DNA of 64,000 nucleotides from Halichoerus grypus (lineage: Eukaryota > Chordata > Mammalia > Carnivora > Phocidae), in contig NC_135726.1 of NCBI RefSeq assembly GCF_964656455.1, positions 7,078,001 to 7,142,000 of the forward strand, written 5' to 3'. Within the stretch, counting starts at the first letter, position 1. The number at the start of each line of letters is the position of its first letter. The notes beneath the pieces are model-generated. The model was not told where the DNA came from. It did not search any database and was given only the letters and a program-made list of their open reading frames with translations. The translations under genes and the position numbers were made by a program. Of the stretch, positions 1 to 11,900 are shown piece after piece.

Positions 1-115
1 ATGTATGAACATGAGTTACATGTGCAGAGATGTTCATCAAATAACCCATAGCAAGGTGTACACACATGTCCTAATAGATTGGTACAGTGACCTACCCAGA
101 TATGTACGGTCTGGG

Positions 116-326
116 TTTTTTTTTTTTAAGATTTTATTTATTTATGAGGGAGAGGGGGAAGGGGATGCGGAGAGCGAGGAAGAGAGAATGAGCCAGGGGA
201 GAGGCAGAAGGAGAAGCAGACTCCTTGCTGAGCAGGGAGCCCGACTCAGGGCTCAATCCCGTGACCCCAGGATCATGACCTGAGCTGAAGGCAGACGCTT
301 AACCAACTGAGCCACCCAGGTGCCCC
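116..326 (-). mobile_element. Carnivore tRNA-Lys SINE (Can-SINE)
   Basis: Reverse-complement SINE: T-rich tail with AAGATTTTATTTATTTA, GA-rich body, then GAGCCACCCAGGTGCCCC head. Imperfect direct repeats (TACGGTCTG / TACAGTCTG) flank it. Confidence 0.9.
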
Positions 327-974
327 CATACAGTCTGTTTTAAATAGGAAAAGTTCTAAGATCTGGAGAAGTTGTAAGTTCTTCATCTCTCTCATCTTTC
401 CCATCTACTCTCCACTCCTTTACTGACTGTAAATATCAAACTGGCAACTCCTTCAATTGTATTGTTATGAGAGAAAAAAAAAAGTTTAACAAGATGAGTG
501 GGCCCCTTCTGAGACACTTGAAAGAAAAGACCACATGCAATTTTCAGGTGTCTGTACCAAATGTGCTATGAGATGACCTTTCAAATCTCAAGCCATGGAT
601 GTTACAAAGATTATCAGTTATGAAAAAAAATTTTTTTGATTATCCTAATGCTTATTAGATTAAAAAAAATGACACATTTCCTATTGTTTTGGTGGAAGGG
701 CATGTGATATGGTCCACAGACTGATATGTGACCTTGCTCTTCCCACCAGATGCATTAGTCGAGCTGGAAACAAATATTTTAGGGAATGGTTTGCAGTATG
801 CTATGTTGGCTTATAACGAAACAACAATAAAAACAGAATATTGACATTATAGAAGCTAGCTAAGATCTGGAGTTTGGAGAAGACCACTGTGAGCCAGTCA
901 GCTTCCCAAAGGGAGGCACAAAGAACAGAGCTTAAGAGAAGTTGACCGTGAATCCGACTAGAGGTCAAGTCCTG

Positions 975-1300
975 CTACTGCCACCTAATAGCTGCTTAAG
1001 CTATAAATGCTTTCCCCATTCTACTCTTGGGCAAGTCATTTAACCTTTCTGAGCCTCCAGTTCCTCACCTATGAAATGAAAGTAATACCTATCAGAAAGG
1101 GGTTTGGAGATTAAAAAGGTAATGTTTGGGGCATCTGGGTGGCTCAGTTGTTGTCTGCCTTCGGCTCAGGTCATGATCCAAGCCTGCTTCTCCCTCTCCA
1201 GCTCCCCCTGTTTGTGTTTCCTCTTTTGCTGTCTCTATCAAAAAAAATAAATAAAATCTTTAAAAATAAATAAATAAAAAGGTAATGTTTGCACAGTCCC
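975..1300 (+). mobile_element. MIR, split by a SINE
   Basis: Core GGGCAAGTCATTTAACCTTT and, after the SINE, the 3' motif CAGTCCCTGGCACATACC. Confidence 0.75.
1128..1276 (+). mobile_element. Can-SINE, internally shortened
   Basis: The head GGGGCATCTGGGTGGCTCAG and an AATAAATAAA tail are present, but the middle of the element is deleted. The target duplication AAAAGGTAATGTTT flanks it and it interrupts a MIR. Confidence 0.85.
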
Positions 1301-2039
1301 TGGCACATACCAAGGGAAAGGAAAATGGAGCATGACCGCCCTTGCAAGCCACTGCATAGATGTGCTGACAGTGCCCATTTTGAGTGGGGTGGAAGCTCAG
1401 TGCAACAACATGAATCTCCCAAACATCCTTGCACACACTCACATCACTTTAAGGTGCCCACCCTGTAATAATGAGGATGTGGAGCTTGATGTGTTTTTCA
1501 TTCTGGTGTTTCTTTGCTGATTCCTACCCACTCCATAAAATTTGTGTTGAAGTTGAGGTCTTTCCCAGAACTTAATTATTTTCTGTCTCCGTGGATGGGA
1601 ACATGATTTCTGCTTTTCTCGAAAGGCCTTGGTCATGGGCTGGCTACTTAAACAAGGAAGTGACCATGCTGGGCTTCAACTTTGCCTTTTGATTGCTCCT
1701 GCATTAGCCGACTGGCTCCCACCCAGTCTCCACCAAGGAGACATTCCCGACCCTCAGACAAGTCCTTGCACCTCTACGAGGTTCATGATTCTGTCTGTCC
1801 CATTTGGGGTACCCAGGCCTCTTGGGATCTGTAAAGTAATAAATCTGTAAAGGTTCCTGGATTGTTTCCAGTATTTTGAAATGTCAAAGAGAAACTGTGT
1901 CAGAGCTCCTATGGCCAATGCCCAACAACCCGCTTCGTTTGGAATGACTCAGTTTAGACCTGGCTATGAACCCTGCTCTGGGTGACCTTGATCCTCTGTA
2001 GAAGGAGGGGAGAGTATTCTTTAACAGGACTGGGGACAC

Positions 2040-2990
2040 TCTACCTTCCCGGGGACCTCAGGGACCCAATGGCACAGGAATACGCGCCCCGCGAAGCCAT
2101 CTCTGCCGGGAACCCTCTCAATGCCCCGGGGCGTCTCCCACGCTAGCAAAGCTGGAGCTGAGGACCTTGCACTTTCACTAGCCTTAAAGGGACTCCGGGG
2201 AACGAGGTCCTGCCCCGCCCCGCCCGCCCCAACTCCTACCAGCTACTACGCTAGGCCCCGCCCCTCACCGCCTGCCCCTTCCGGGCCGCAATTCTGCCGC
2301 AGGTCCCCTCCCCTTTCACGCGCGTCACCCTATCCGAGGCCGCGCCCGGCCTGGAGTCCCCGCCCCCGTCCCTACCAAGCCCCTCCCCTGTGCCCCGGAC
2401 CAGCCGGCTCGCTCCGGCTTGCTCCGGTCCGGGGCCGCCCCCGCCCCGCTCCTGCCCCGCCCCTGCCGGCTGGGGTTTCCGAGCCGCTTGCACTGCGATT
2501 CCCGCACCTCTGGGAACATGGCGCTGCGAGCGGTGCGGAGCGTGCGGGCTGTGGCCTGCAGTCTGCGCGTCGCCTCCGCGCCCGCCGCACCCTGCCTGCC
2601 GCGGCCCTGGGGGCTGAGGGCGGGCGCCGTCCGGACACTGCGCACGGGCTCCGCTCTGCTCTCCGGTAAGCGCGGGCGGGCACGTGGGGGAGAGCCGGGC
2701 TGCTTGGGGCGACGGGGCTGGGCGCCTCCCTCCCTGGGTCGCTGCTTACCTCGAGTCCCCAGTGGTGACCACCCGGGTCAGGCGAGGCGACCCCTGCCCA
2801 CGCTTCTTTCTACTGCTGGGATCCCTAGTTGCGTGGCCGACACCGCAGCCTTTGTCCTGCGGGTTGGGGAGCCAGGAGGAGGAAGCCTGGAGTACACGCG
2901 CGACTGCCAAGTGCGAGCTCGTTCCACGGGAGCGCCGGCCGCTCGCTGCTGGAGAACCATGCAAGCGTCGCTAAGCTCCTTCGCGACCTT
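2040..2990 (+). promoter_or_regulatory. GCSH: CpG island / GCSH promoter
   Basis: CpG density jumps here. The region has GC boxes (for example near 2254-2264 and 2356-2366) and an ETS-like CCTTCCGG at 2278-2285, with no TATA box just upstream of the ATG. This is a typical housekeeping-type promoter; the exact start site cannot be placed. Confidence 0.8.
2518..2665 (+). CDS. GCSH: GCSH exon 1 (transit peptide)
   Basis: Codes residues 1-49 plus the first base of codon 50, starting [12 protein letters not shown] and ending in the LRTGSALLS region. The donor is TCCG|GTAAG. It encodes almost only the mitochondrial presequence and is very GC-rich because it lies in the CpG island. Confidence 0.97.
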
Positions 2991-5900
2991 AGGTTATCTC
3001 GCGTATGTGTGCATCGTGGGCCCTAAAATTGGAGACATGGTAGGCTTTAGTTTGCTACATGGACTGTCACTGAGAACTCCGAAGTAAAATTAAAGAGCGC
3101 TTAATGAAATTAAAGCACTGGAGCTAGATTTTTACTAGCAAAAGTGAGCATACCTTTGAAGACTTGGCTATTTCCTAAAAACAGTGAGATAAAGTCTTTG
3201 GGACTCTTACATTCTGCTAAAACCTATATTGAGTCATGGATGTGTTGGGACAGAAATGAGGCCTCACACGGACATGCAATTGAAATAACTGAGGGCCCTG
3301 CCCACAAATGTCTTGGTCATCTGTGCTACTATACATCAGCACAATTACCGCAGCAGAAAAAGTTTTCTTACTGCGTGCACAAATGCTTGAGATGCTAATG
3401 CACCTCCAAGAACTCAGGCTTCTTTCTTAGGGGTGATGGCTGTTGTCCCGTTGTTCACTGTTTTAGAAACCTGTTTGGAAATGGAAGACTTGATAACATT
3501 TATTCCAGTCTGAAAGATAAAGATGCTTCTCTTTCGTTGCTAATATATTCCTTTAGTTCTGTTGGTGACACATATCAGTAATTACCAATCTGAATACAAA
3601 GGGGAAAGCATATCTCAGAGAAGAAATGAATTTCAAGTCTGGTGGGGTTTTGTTTGTTTGTTTGTTTGGTTATTCAGTGTGACGCTTACTGCTGGCTTTT
3701 TGCAGTTTCCAGTTAGCTAGTTAAATATTGTCCAAAATATCAATAACCCATGATCTGGTTGAACACCAAGGTTTTTAAGAACAGAGAGACCCAAGTTCCA
3801 ATTTTGATCCTGCCTCTTACTAGCTCTGTGATCTTGGGCAGAGTCACTTAACTTCTGAGTCTGTTCCCCTCATCAGAAAAATGTAAATGATAATACCTCT
3901 ACCAGGCAGAGTTGTTGGGAGGATGAAATGAAATAATGTAACCGCTGTACATGTAGCCTGACACATAGTTAGTACTTGGTAAATGTTACTCGTTATTAAA
4001 TATTATAGAATCAAGTAGGTAAAAATTGGCCAATATTTGTTATCTGGCTAGTGACTTTGGAACAGACACTTTTTTTTAGTAAGTTAGTAAGCTCCATGCT
4101 CCACGTGTGGCTTGAACTCATGACCCTGAGATCAAGTCACATGCTCCACCTACTGAGCCAGCCAGGTGCCCCTTGACTTGTGACTTTGAAAGGAGGAAAA
4201 TGCAGACTTTTCATAAATTACTGAAACGCCTCATTTTGAGGCCAAAAATGTTCTTAAAGGCTCAGTAAGAAAGTAATTTTTACCTAATCTGTCTGTCCAC
4301 TTTTTTCCTATTAGGCTGAGGGTTAAAGGAGAATTAAACTAATCATTGTCTTTAGCCTAAACAGCTTGGCCTTGTAAAAAGTCTCCCGGACTTTGAAATT
4401 AAGTGGACTTAACATGCATTTACCTTACTAATGTTGCTGTCTTTCCTCTAAATTTATGGTTCTTCAATTGTTAAACTGAGTGTATGTGAGCAGCCTTACT
4501 CCTAAGATTATCTTTACAATTAGGCAAGATGCCAAGGCCAAAATTGAGACAGTAGTCACAGAGAAGTCATATTTATTATTTCATAATTTGTATTGTAACC
4601 GGCCAGTTCTAGAGTTGTAACAGAGTGATAGGGAGAATTGAGTGTAGCCAAATATGTATATAGATATTTTGCTCAGAATCTACTTAATTAAAACTAAAGA
4701 ATTACTTCACTCCTTAAACTTCTGAGTGCTTACTGTTTGGTAAGCTCTGTGTTGGAACTGGGAATACAAATGAAAATGAGATAATGAGATAAACCATGCT
4801 CTTGCTTGCTTTGTACTTCATCTCCTTGCTGGGGAGAGTGGACAAAAGGGTATATGTGTAGTTCCTTAAGTGCTGTGTATTGTAGGGTCAGGATCCGGAG
4901 AGAGTGGTGCAGAGTGCTGTGGGAGCCAGTTGGATGGCCTAGGAACTTTGGAGGGCTACAGAAGGCTTCTGGCAGGAAAGAAATTCGAACTTGTAGTAGT
5001 CAAGAAAAGGCAGTGGGGGAGAGAGTTGCAGTCAGAACACCAAGTTAGAAACTTTACGGAAAGATCAGATTGACCTGAAGCATTTAGTTATTTGAAGTGG
5101 AATGAAGCAAAGCAAGTTCCTTTGTGACAGATTTTACAACTTCTTACAGTGAAGAATATGAAATTAAAGTTTTTTAATGATTAAGGGAAAAGAAAGCAGT
5201 AAGTTACATTCTGCTGTGTATCAGAGCTGTGTAATCAAAGCATTTTAATGCTGTTTTAAGTACAACTATCTTGTGGGTAAGGGGTAAGAGTGAACCAGAA
5301 AGGCTTACTCAAAAACAGCATGTGAATTGATGAACCATTGTCCTATTAACTTCTGAGGCATTGTTTTTGGAAAAATATTTGGCCTCAGGGGGGTGGGAGG
5401 ATGGGTTAGCCTGGTGATGGGTATTGAGGAGGGCACGTTCTGCATGGAGCACTGGGTGTTATGCACAAACAATGAATCATGGAACACTATATCTAAAACT
5501 AATGATGTAATGTATGGGGATTAACATAACAATAAAAAAATTAAAAAAAAAATATTTGGCCTCAGAATGTGATAACATAATATTATGTTAGCATTATGCT
5601 TTTTAAAAAATTTATTCTTTAAAGCAAGTACTACTAACATTAAATTCTAAATAGCTTTTTTCACATGTCTTGAACTTTGGTCAGTCTTTTTTCCAGGAAT
5701 CCTTGAATAGTTCGGCCATGTCTTTGAAGAAAAGAAGCTCAGAAAGCCAAGGGCTAACCTGTCCATTGAATGTTGAGCAGAACTTGACTTTCCACCAGTT
5801 AATGCCTTAGCTCTGAGGTGACTGTTGAGTTCTGATCTTATAGTTTGTTTCTTTAAATGATAGTAGCCACTTTCTTCAAGGGCAGGCTTGAATTCAATGA

Positions 5901-8900
5901 AAATGGAATTTTAAGAAGTTAGTCAAGTTATAATTGTTGCAGATCACTTTCATTCATGTAAGATTCCACTTTATAACCAAGATGCAGTGAAGCCCTCTTA
6001 GGTCAACTCTACCTAAAGAGGCACATTTTTTTTTTCTTCAGGTTAAATCATTTATAAGCATTATGAGCATTTATGCTCCCTCACGCCAAGCTACAGAGGG
6101 ACAGACTACCTTCTGTAAGACAGACCAGTAATAGATGAGTATACATTTTGAAGTACGCTCCAAAATAGTTTGTATGTGTAATTTAGACTAATGTTGGAAT
6201 AACCAAATCTCCAAAAGATGCACAAGGTGTTATTCACATCAAGCCATCTTTGCCTAAATGATACTACTCTTGAGAAGATGTTCCGTCTTTTCATGTGATC
6301 TGGTTTCTCCTGGGCAGTGTATTATTGAAACGCAGTGTTAAGTTAAACACAAATACTGGGAAAGTCTTGCCTTTTGACAGTATTGATATGAAAAGTGCTT
6401 TTTAAGAAGTGATACCACTGCTTTTCTGAAATACTGGTCTTCTATTTTAGTGCGTAAATTCACAGACAAACATGAATGGATAACAACAGAAAATGGTATT
6501 GGAACAGTGGGAATCAGCAATTTTGCACAGGTATTGGATTGTCTTGAAATACTTAAAACAGTGTGCTCTTGCCTAAATTGGATTGCTCTACCTTTTAAAG
6601 ATTGTTTATTCTGCCCCTTATTATTTTGGGCCCTTTAAAGAACATCAATCAAGTAAACAAGTAAAATATAAATTCAGTTAGAGCAGTATATAGTGTTTTA
6701 AGAGATTATTAAAAGGTTAACACTTAGAAGTAAACATACCTTATTCAAGAAAGAAATGTTTCATGTTTGGGCAGTTAAGGAAAAAATAAGAGCAAGCAGA
6801 AGGCATGGGAGTGTTGACAGTGTTTGTGGATACTGTGATATATGCACAACCCCAGGGGATAAAGAAGGAAAACCTAGACTGGCACAGATTAGACAAAGGC
6901 AAACCTTTTATGTAGCCAATCTTTTTCTTTAATTTCGCTATTCCCACTGATCCCATAATGAGAAATTATTCAGAAGAAAATGAGAAGCCAAATAGCAAGT
7001 ATGAGTCAGTGATTTTCAACTGGGGCTGTGTGGGGGGGGGGGCAGGAAGGGGAAACTGTTAACTGATAGGAGTATATACTAGTCTTCAGAAGTGTTGGAA
7101 TCTCAGGTATTGAGCATCAATGACAATTGTTATCGTCACTGGCCTGTGTACATACTGAGGCCCAGTACAGGGTACTGTGTACAATACTGTACAAGTGTTG
7201 TCTTCACCTCCTGGAGTTTTATCTATGAGGGGAATCACCTACATGGAGAATGACACACAAAACATTATATGGTGGATGACCTGCATAGTACAAGGGTTGT
7301 AACTCACCTGATGGAGAGCTCACTTCTTAACTTGGAATCAAGGTCTTCAGGGAGTACAAGGTATGAGGACTATGATTTACAGATCAGTGGGTAGGATTTC
7401 AGCAAATACAGCAGGGGAAATGGCCTAAGCGAAACTGCAAAGGTAGAAAAGCACAAGGTGTTTGTTCTCAGAGGAGCTAGTATATGGGGGGGATGAGGGG
7501 GATATGGTTTATGACAGGAGTCACTGCTGCTTGTGGGCTAGGCTAGCTGGTGGCCTGTTTTCTTACAGGTCTTGAGCTAAGAATGTTTTGCATTTTTCAA
7601 GAGTTGTAAGAAAAACTAAAGAATGTGGCCCCTGGAGTGTAAAATATGTACTATCTGAATTATAGAAGGTTAGTGTTTGACTTGTTTCTATTCACTAGGA
7701 GGTTTAATTTGATTTCTTAAAGGTTTGTGTTTTGTTTGTTTTAGGAAGCTCTGGGAGATGTTGTTTACTGTAGTCTGCCTGAAGTTGGGACAAAACTGAA
7801 CAAACAAGGTATTTTTCTCATCTTGGTATATTATTCATGACATAAGTTTTCTTTACCTTGAATAATAACTTGTTGCACCTAGGACCAGTTAGAGTGCTTT
7901 TTACTCAAGTAATAGAAAACTCACCTAAAAGATTAAAGTTGGGGTTTATTTTATCTCCCTCAAGGAGTCTGGAGATAGGTGGATACAGGGGATTGGCTTA
8001 GTGGCACAGTGAAGGATCATCAAGGACATGACCTCTTTTCATACTTTTTCTGCCTCAGTGTGTCAGAGGTCACAAAATGGCAGCAAAGCATCACTTTCTC
8101 AAATGGCCATATCCAAAAGTAGGATGAGAAGGTAAAATCTGTTTTTCTTTGGAGGCAGTAAAGAATCTGTTTTTCTAAGTATCTTTGACAATATTGGCCA
8201 TGTTTTTTTTCTGCTTAAACTTTCCCCATCATTATTCTTGTTTGAACTTTTTCTGCTTCCTGGCTCTCATATAATATTAGGTCATATCCCTCTTTTTTGA
8301 AGGTCTTCATAGGAACCTTTTCCGATGCCATAATAAGATCCTGTTGTGATTAATAATCTTTATCTGTCCATTTTCCTGTGTTCTATACATCAGAGAACAG
8401 TTGTTCTTGTTTTCTCATGATGTTTTGTACCCACTTTGCTGCTCTCAAGCAAGTGATCCTGTTTCTGAACATCTCTTTACAGCAAGTGAGCAGCATGAAC
8501 CTGCTTTCTATGCTTAAAAAACTTAGTTAACATAAATATCCCTAATGAATACTGTCTTTAAACTTTTCTGCTAAAGGCTTTTATAAAATTGATGAAAAAT
8601 TTACATACACTGAATGCATGAAGTGTACAATCCAGTGAGTTTTGACAAACATAAACACTGTGTAAGCCTTGCCGATTAAAACCCTTCTCGAGACAACCTG
8701 TTCTCTGATTTCTGACACCATAGGTTAGTTTTGTCTATTATTTTAACTTCATTCAAAAGGAACCACACAGTTTTTATATTATGTCTGGCTTCTTTTGTCC
8801 AATATCATGATTTTGAGATTTATGTTGAGTGATCAATAGTTTATTATTTTTTTTATTGCTGAGTAGTGTACCATTATGTAACATTTTAATCTTTTCTCCT

Positions 8901-11900
8901 GTTGGATTTCTGTGTTGTTTCTAGTTTTTAGCTATTAGAAATAAAGCTACTATAAACTTTTTTGTTGAAGTCTTTTTTGTAGATGTCTTCATTTCTCTTG
9001 GGTATATATATATATGTGTGTATATGTGTATATATATACATATATATATGAGTGGAATTTGTGGCTTGTAGTGTAGTAGTTGTATGTTTAACTTTGTAAG
9101 AAATTGCCAAACAGGTTCCCAAAGTGGTTGTACCATTTTACATTCTTACCAGCAATATGAGAAAGTTCTAGGCACTGCAGATCTCGCTGTGAGATGACAA
9201 ATTATTTTTGAGCACCCTTCCATGTGCTTTTTGCCACTCACATCTTTGTAGTCTCTAGTCAAGCCTTTACCTATTTATTTGTGTTGTCTTTTTACCATTG
9301 ATTTTTAGGCATTCTATATATTCTAGGTACAAATCCTTTTTCAGATCTATATTTTGTGAAATTTTGTCAGTTTGTTATTTTGTCTTTTCATTTTCTTAAC
9401 TGTGTTTTTTTGATAAGCTTTTAATTTTTAACAAGTCCAAGTTATTAATGTTTTAATTTATGTATAGAACATTGCATCTTTTCTAAGAAATCTTTGTCTC
9501 CATGGTTCCCATCCTATATACCCTAGAGCTATGGGATATTTAAAATTTTCAATCTCTTTTGGACACCACACACTAATAGCTCAATAGAGTTAACAGTTAT
9601 CCAATATTAGATCTGTGTTATCTTGGGTAATGTGTCTTTGAAGCAAATATTGCATGAAAGTAAGCAAGGATCATCAGTAAGACAGTGTGGTGTTCAGTCT
9701 GATTCCCTGATAGAGAACTTGTATAGTCTGCAACAGACACACATTATCAGTAAATACTTGTAGTTAACAATGAAAAATATGTTACTAAGATACTTAGGGC
9801 ACTATGAACCAAGAAAGTTTGAGCAACTCTGGCCTATACCAAGTTTGCAAAGGTACTCTCCGTGTTTTCTTCTTGAAACTTTACATAGTTTTTGCTTCCA
9901 TTTTCAGGCATTATTAAATTCACTGATTCTTAACAGTTTTATAGATTCCTTTGAATCTTCTATGTAAACAATAATGTAATCTGTAAATAAAGAACTTTAT
10001 TTCTTTTCAATCTTTACGCATTTTCTTTCTTTTTCTTGCCATATTGCACGGCCCTGAGCCCTCAGTATAATGTTGTATAGAAGCAGTGAGGTAGACATCA
10101 TTGCCTTGGCCTTATTCCTTATCTTGAGAATGCATTAAGATTTCATCATTTAGGCATGATAGTTAGCTGGGGGGTTTTGACAGAATCTCATTATCAGATG
10201 AGGAGGTTCCTTTCCATCTAGTTTGCTGATAGTTTTTATCATTTATGGATGTTGAATTTTGTCACATTTGTTTTATCCATCTTACCGACATGATCATAAG
10301 GGTTTTCTCCTTTATTCTGTTAATGTGGTGAATAAGGTTATTTTTAAATATTTAACCAGATTTGCATTCCTGGTAGTTATGATGCAAAAATTACCTTTAA
10401 AAATATACTGTGGGATTTGATTTGCTAATTAATCATTTTTGTATTAATATTCATTATAGATATTGGTCTTTTATAATGGCTTTGTCAAATTTTGGAATTA
10501 GTTATATTGACCTCCTGGTTTTGATTGTTTTTAAGATTTTTATATATTTATTGCCAGAGTGAGAGAGAGCACAAGCAGGGGGGTAGCATCAGACAGAGGG
10601 AGAAGCAGGCTCCCTGCAGAGCAAGGAGCCTGATCTGGGACTCAATCCCAGGACCCTGGGATCATGACACTTAACCAACTGAGCCACCTAGGCACCCCTG
10701 TATTGGCCTCTTAGACTAAGTTTGGAAATGTTCTCACCTTCTCTCTTTTTCTGAAAGAATGTGCAAGATTGGTATTATTTCTTCCTTAAGTGTTTGATAG
10801 AATTAGTTAAATCTTGAGTTAGATGATTTCTTTCTGGGAAGGTTTTTGATACAAATTTAATTTCTTTAATAGATGTAAGGCTGTTCATATTTTCTACATT
10901 ATCTTTGATTTTGTTATGTTTTGGGGGGAATTTTTCCATGTTGTCAAATTCATCAGTAAAGATGTGGTAATTTGTGTGTTTTCTCTCTTTTTTTATCAGT
11001 CTTGTTAGCTATTTATCATACTAATCCTGAAAGAAGCAAATTTTTACCGTTAATTTTTTTATACTCCATTTATTTCATGCTCCTAGCTTTGTTTTCTTCC
11101 TTCAAATTAGACTTAATTTCTCTATCTAATTTTTCCTTGGTAGAAAATTGGGGCTTTGTTTTAGTAAGTACTTTGTTACTCGTACTATAAAACGCTGTCT
11201 CCCTTGTGATGGGTAGCAGCTAAAATCTAAGTTTAATTCTTTTAGCCTTAGCTGGGACACCAGCTGTGCATGCATGGCTCAGGCATCATTCAGAGACCTG
11301 GACAGAGTTTATACACAGGATTTGGGGCTCTTCCATTTAGTCTCTCTCCTTGGGCTTTCCCACCTCACTTTCCAGTAGTTATGGTGGCCTCAACTTGTCT
11401 TCTGGTCCCTTATGCCAATTAAGACTGAGATTTTCTCTCAGAATTTTGGCTGCCCCAAATGGCAAAGATTGGTGCTGTCTTCAGGCCAAAAGCCATTTTT
11501 TAAAAAAATCACTACTGTCCCTTCTTTCAAGTGTTGTCTCCTTTCCATGAACTGACTGCTATTGTTTATTTTCTAGTGTCTCTAGAATCCAGGTCATTGA
11601 TTTTTAAGATGTTCTTTGTAAATGAGACCTAAAGATAATTGCCTTCTAAGCACTATTTTAGCTATATCCCACAAATTCGGGTATATTGTATTCTCAGTAT
11701 CATTCAGTTCAGATCACTCAGTGTTGTCCCAGAGGTGACCAAGGCTCTGTTAATTTCTCAGTCTTTTATTTCAGTTAAAAGACTGAAATATGGTTAATTT
11801 CACGTGCTCTTTGTTCACATTCACTGACCCTTCTGCTGTTACTGCCATCCAGTGAATTTTATTTTAGATATTATACTTTCCAGTTCTAGAATGTCCGTTT

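Larger units (their letters stand above)
1..2039. other. Upstream flank of GCSH
   Basis: Holds a SINE (116-326), a MIR split by a second SINE (975-1300) and otherwise unique sequence. In human the next gene on this side is PKD1L2; no PKD1L2 exon was seen in these 2 kb. Confidence 0.7.
2666..6450 (+). other. GCSH intron 1
   Basis: The first ~330 nt still belong to the CpG island. The rest holds a MIR (3775-3995), an old SINE (4069-4172) and a short truncated L1 (5389-5547). No further coding sequence is seen; the open frame running from exon 1 into the intron is read-through of GC-rich sequence. Confidence 0.85.

Noticed and set aside
2121..2683. Frames of 75-182 codons on both strands around the GCSH start
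   Set aside because: Shadows of GC-rich promoter and exon 1; only the MALRAV frame with the donor at 2665 matches a known protein.
8921..9136. Frames through the TA/TG repeat region
   Set aside because: Driven by the microsatellite and decayed L1 sequence.
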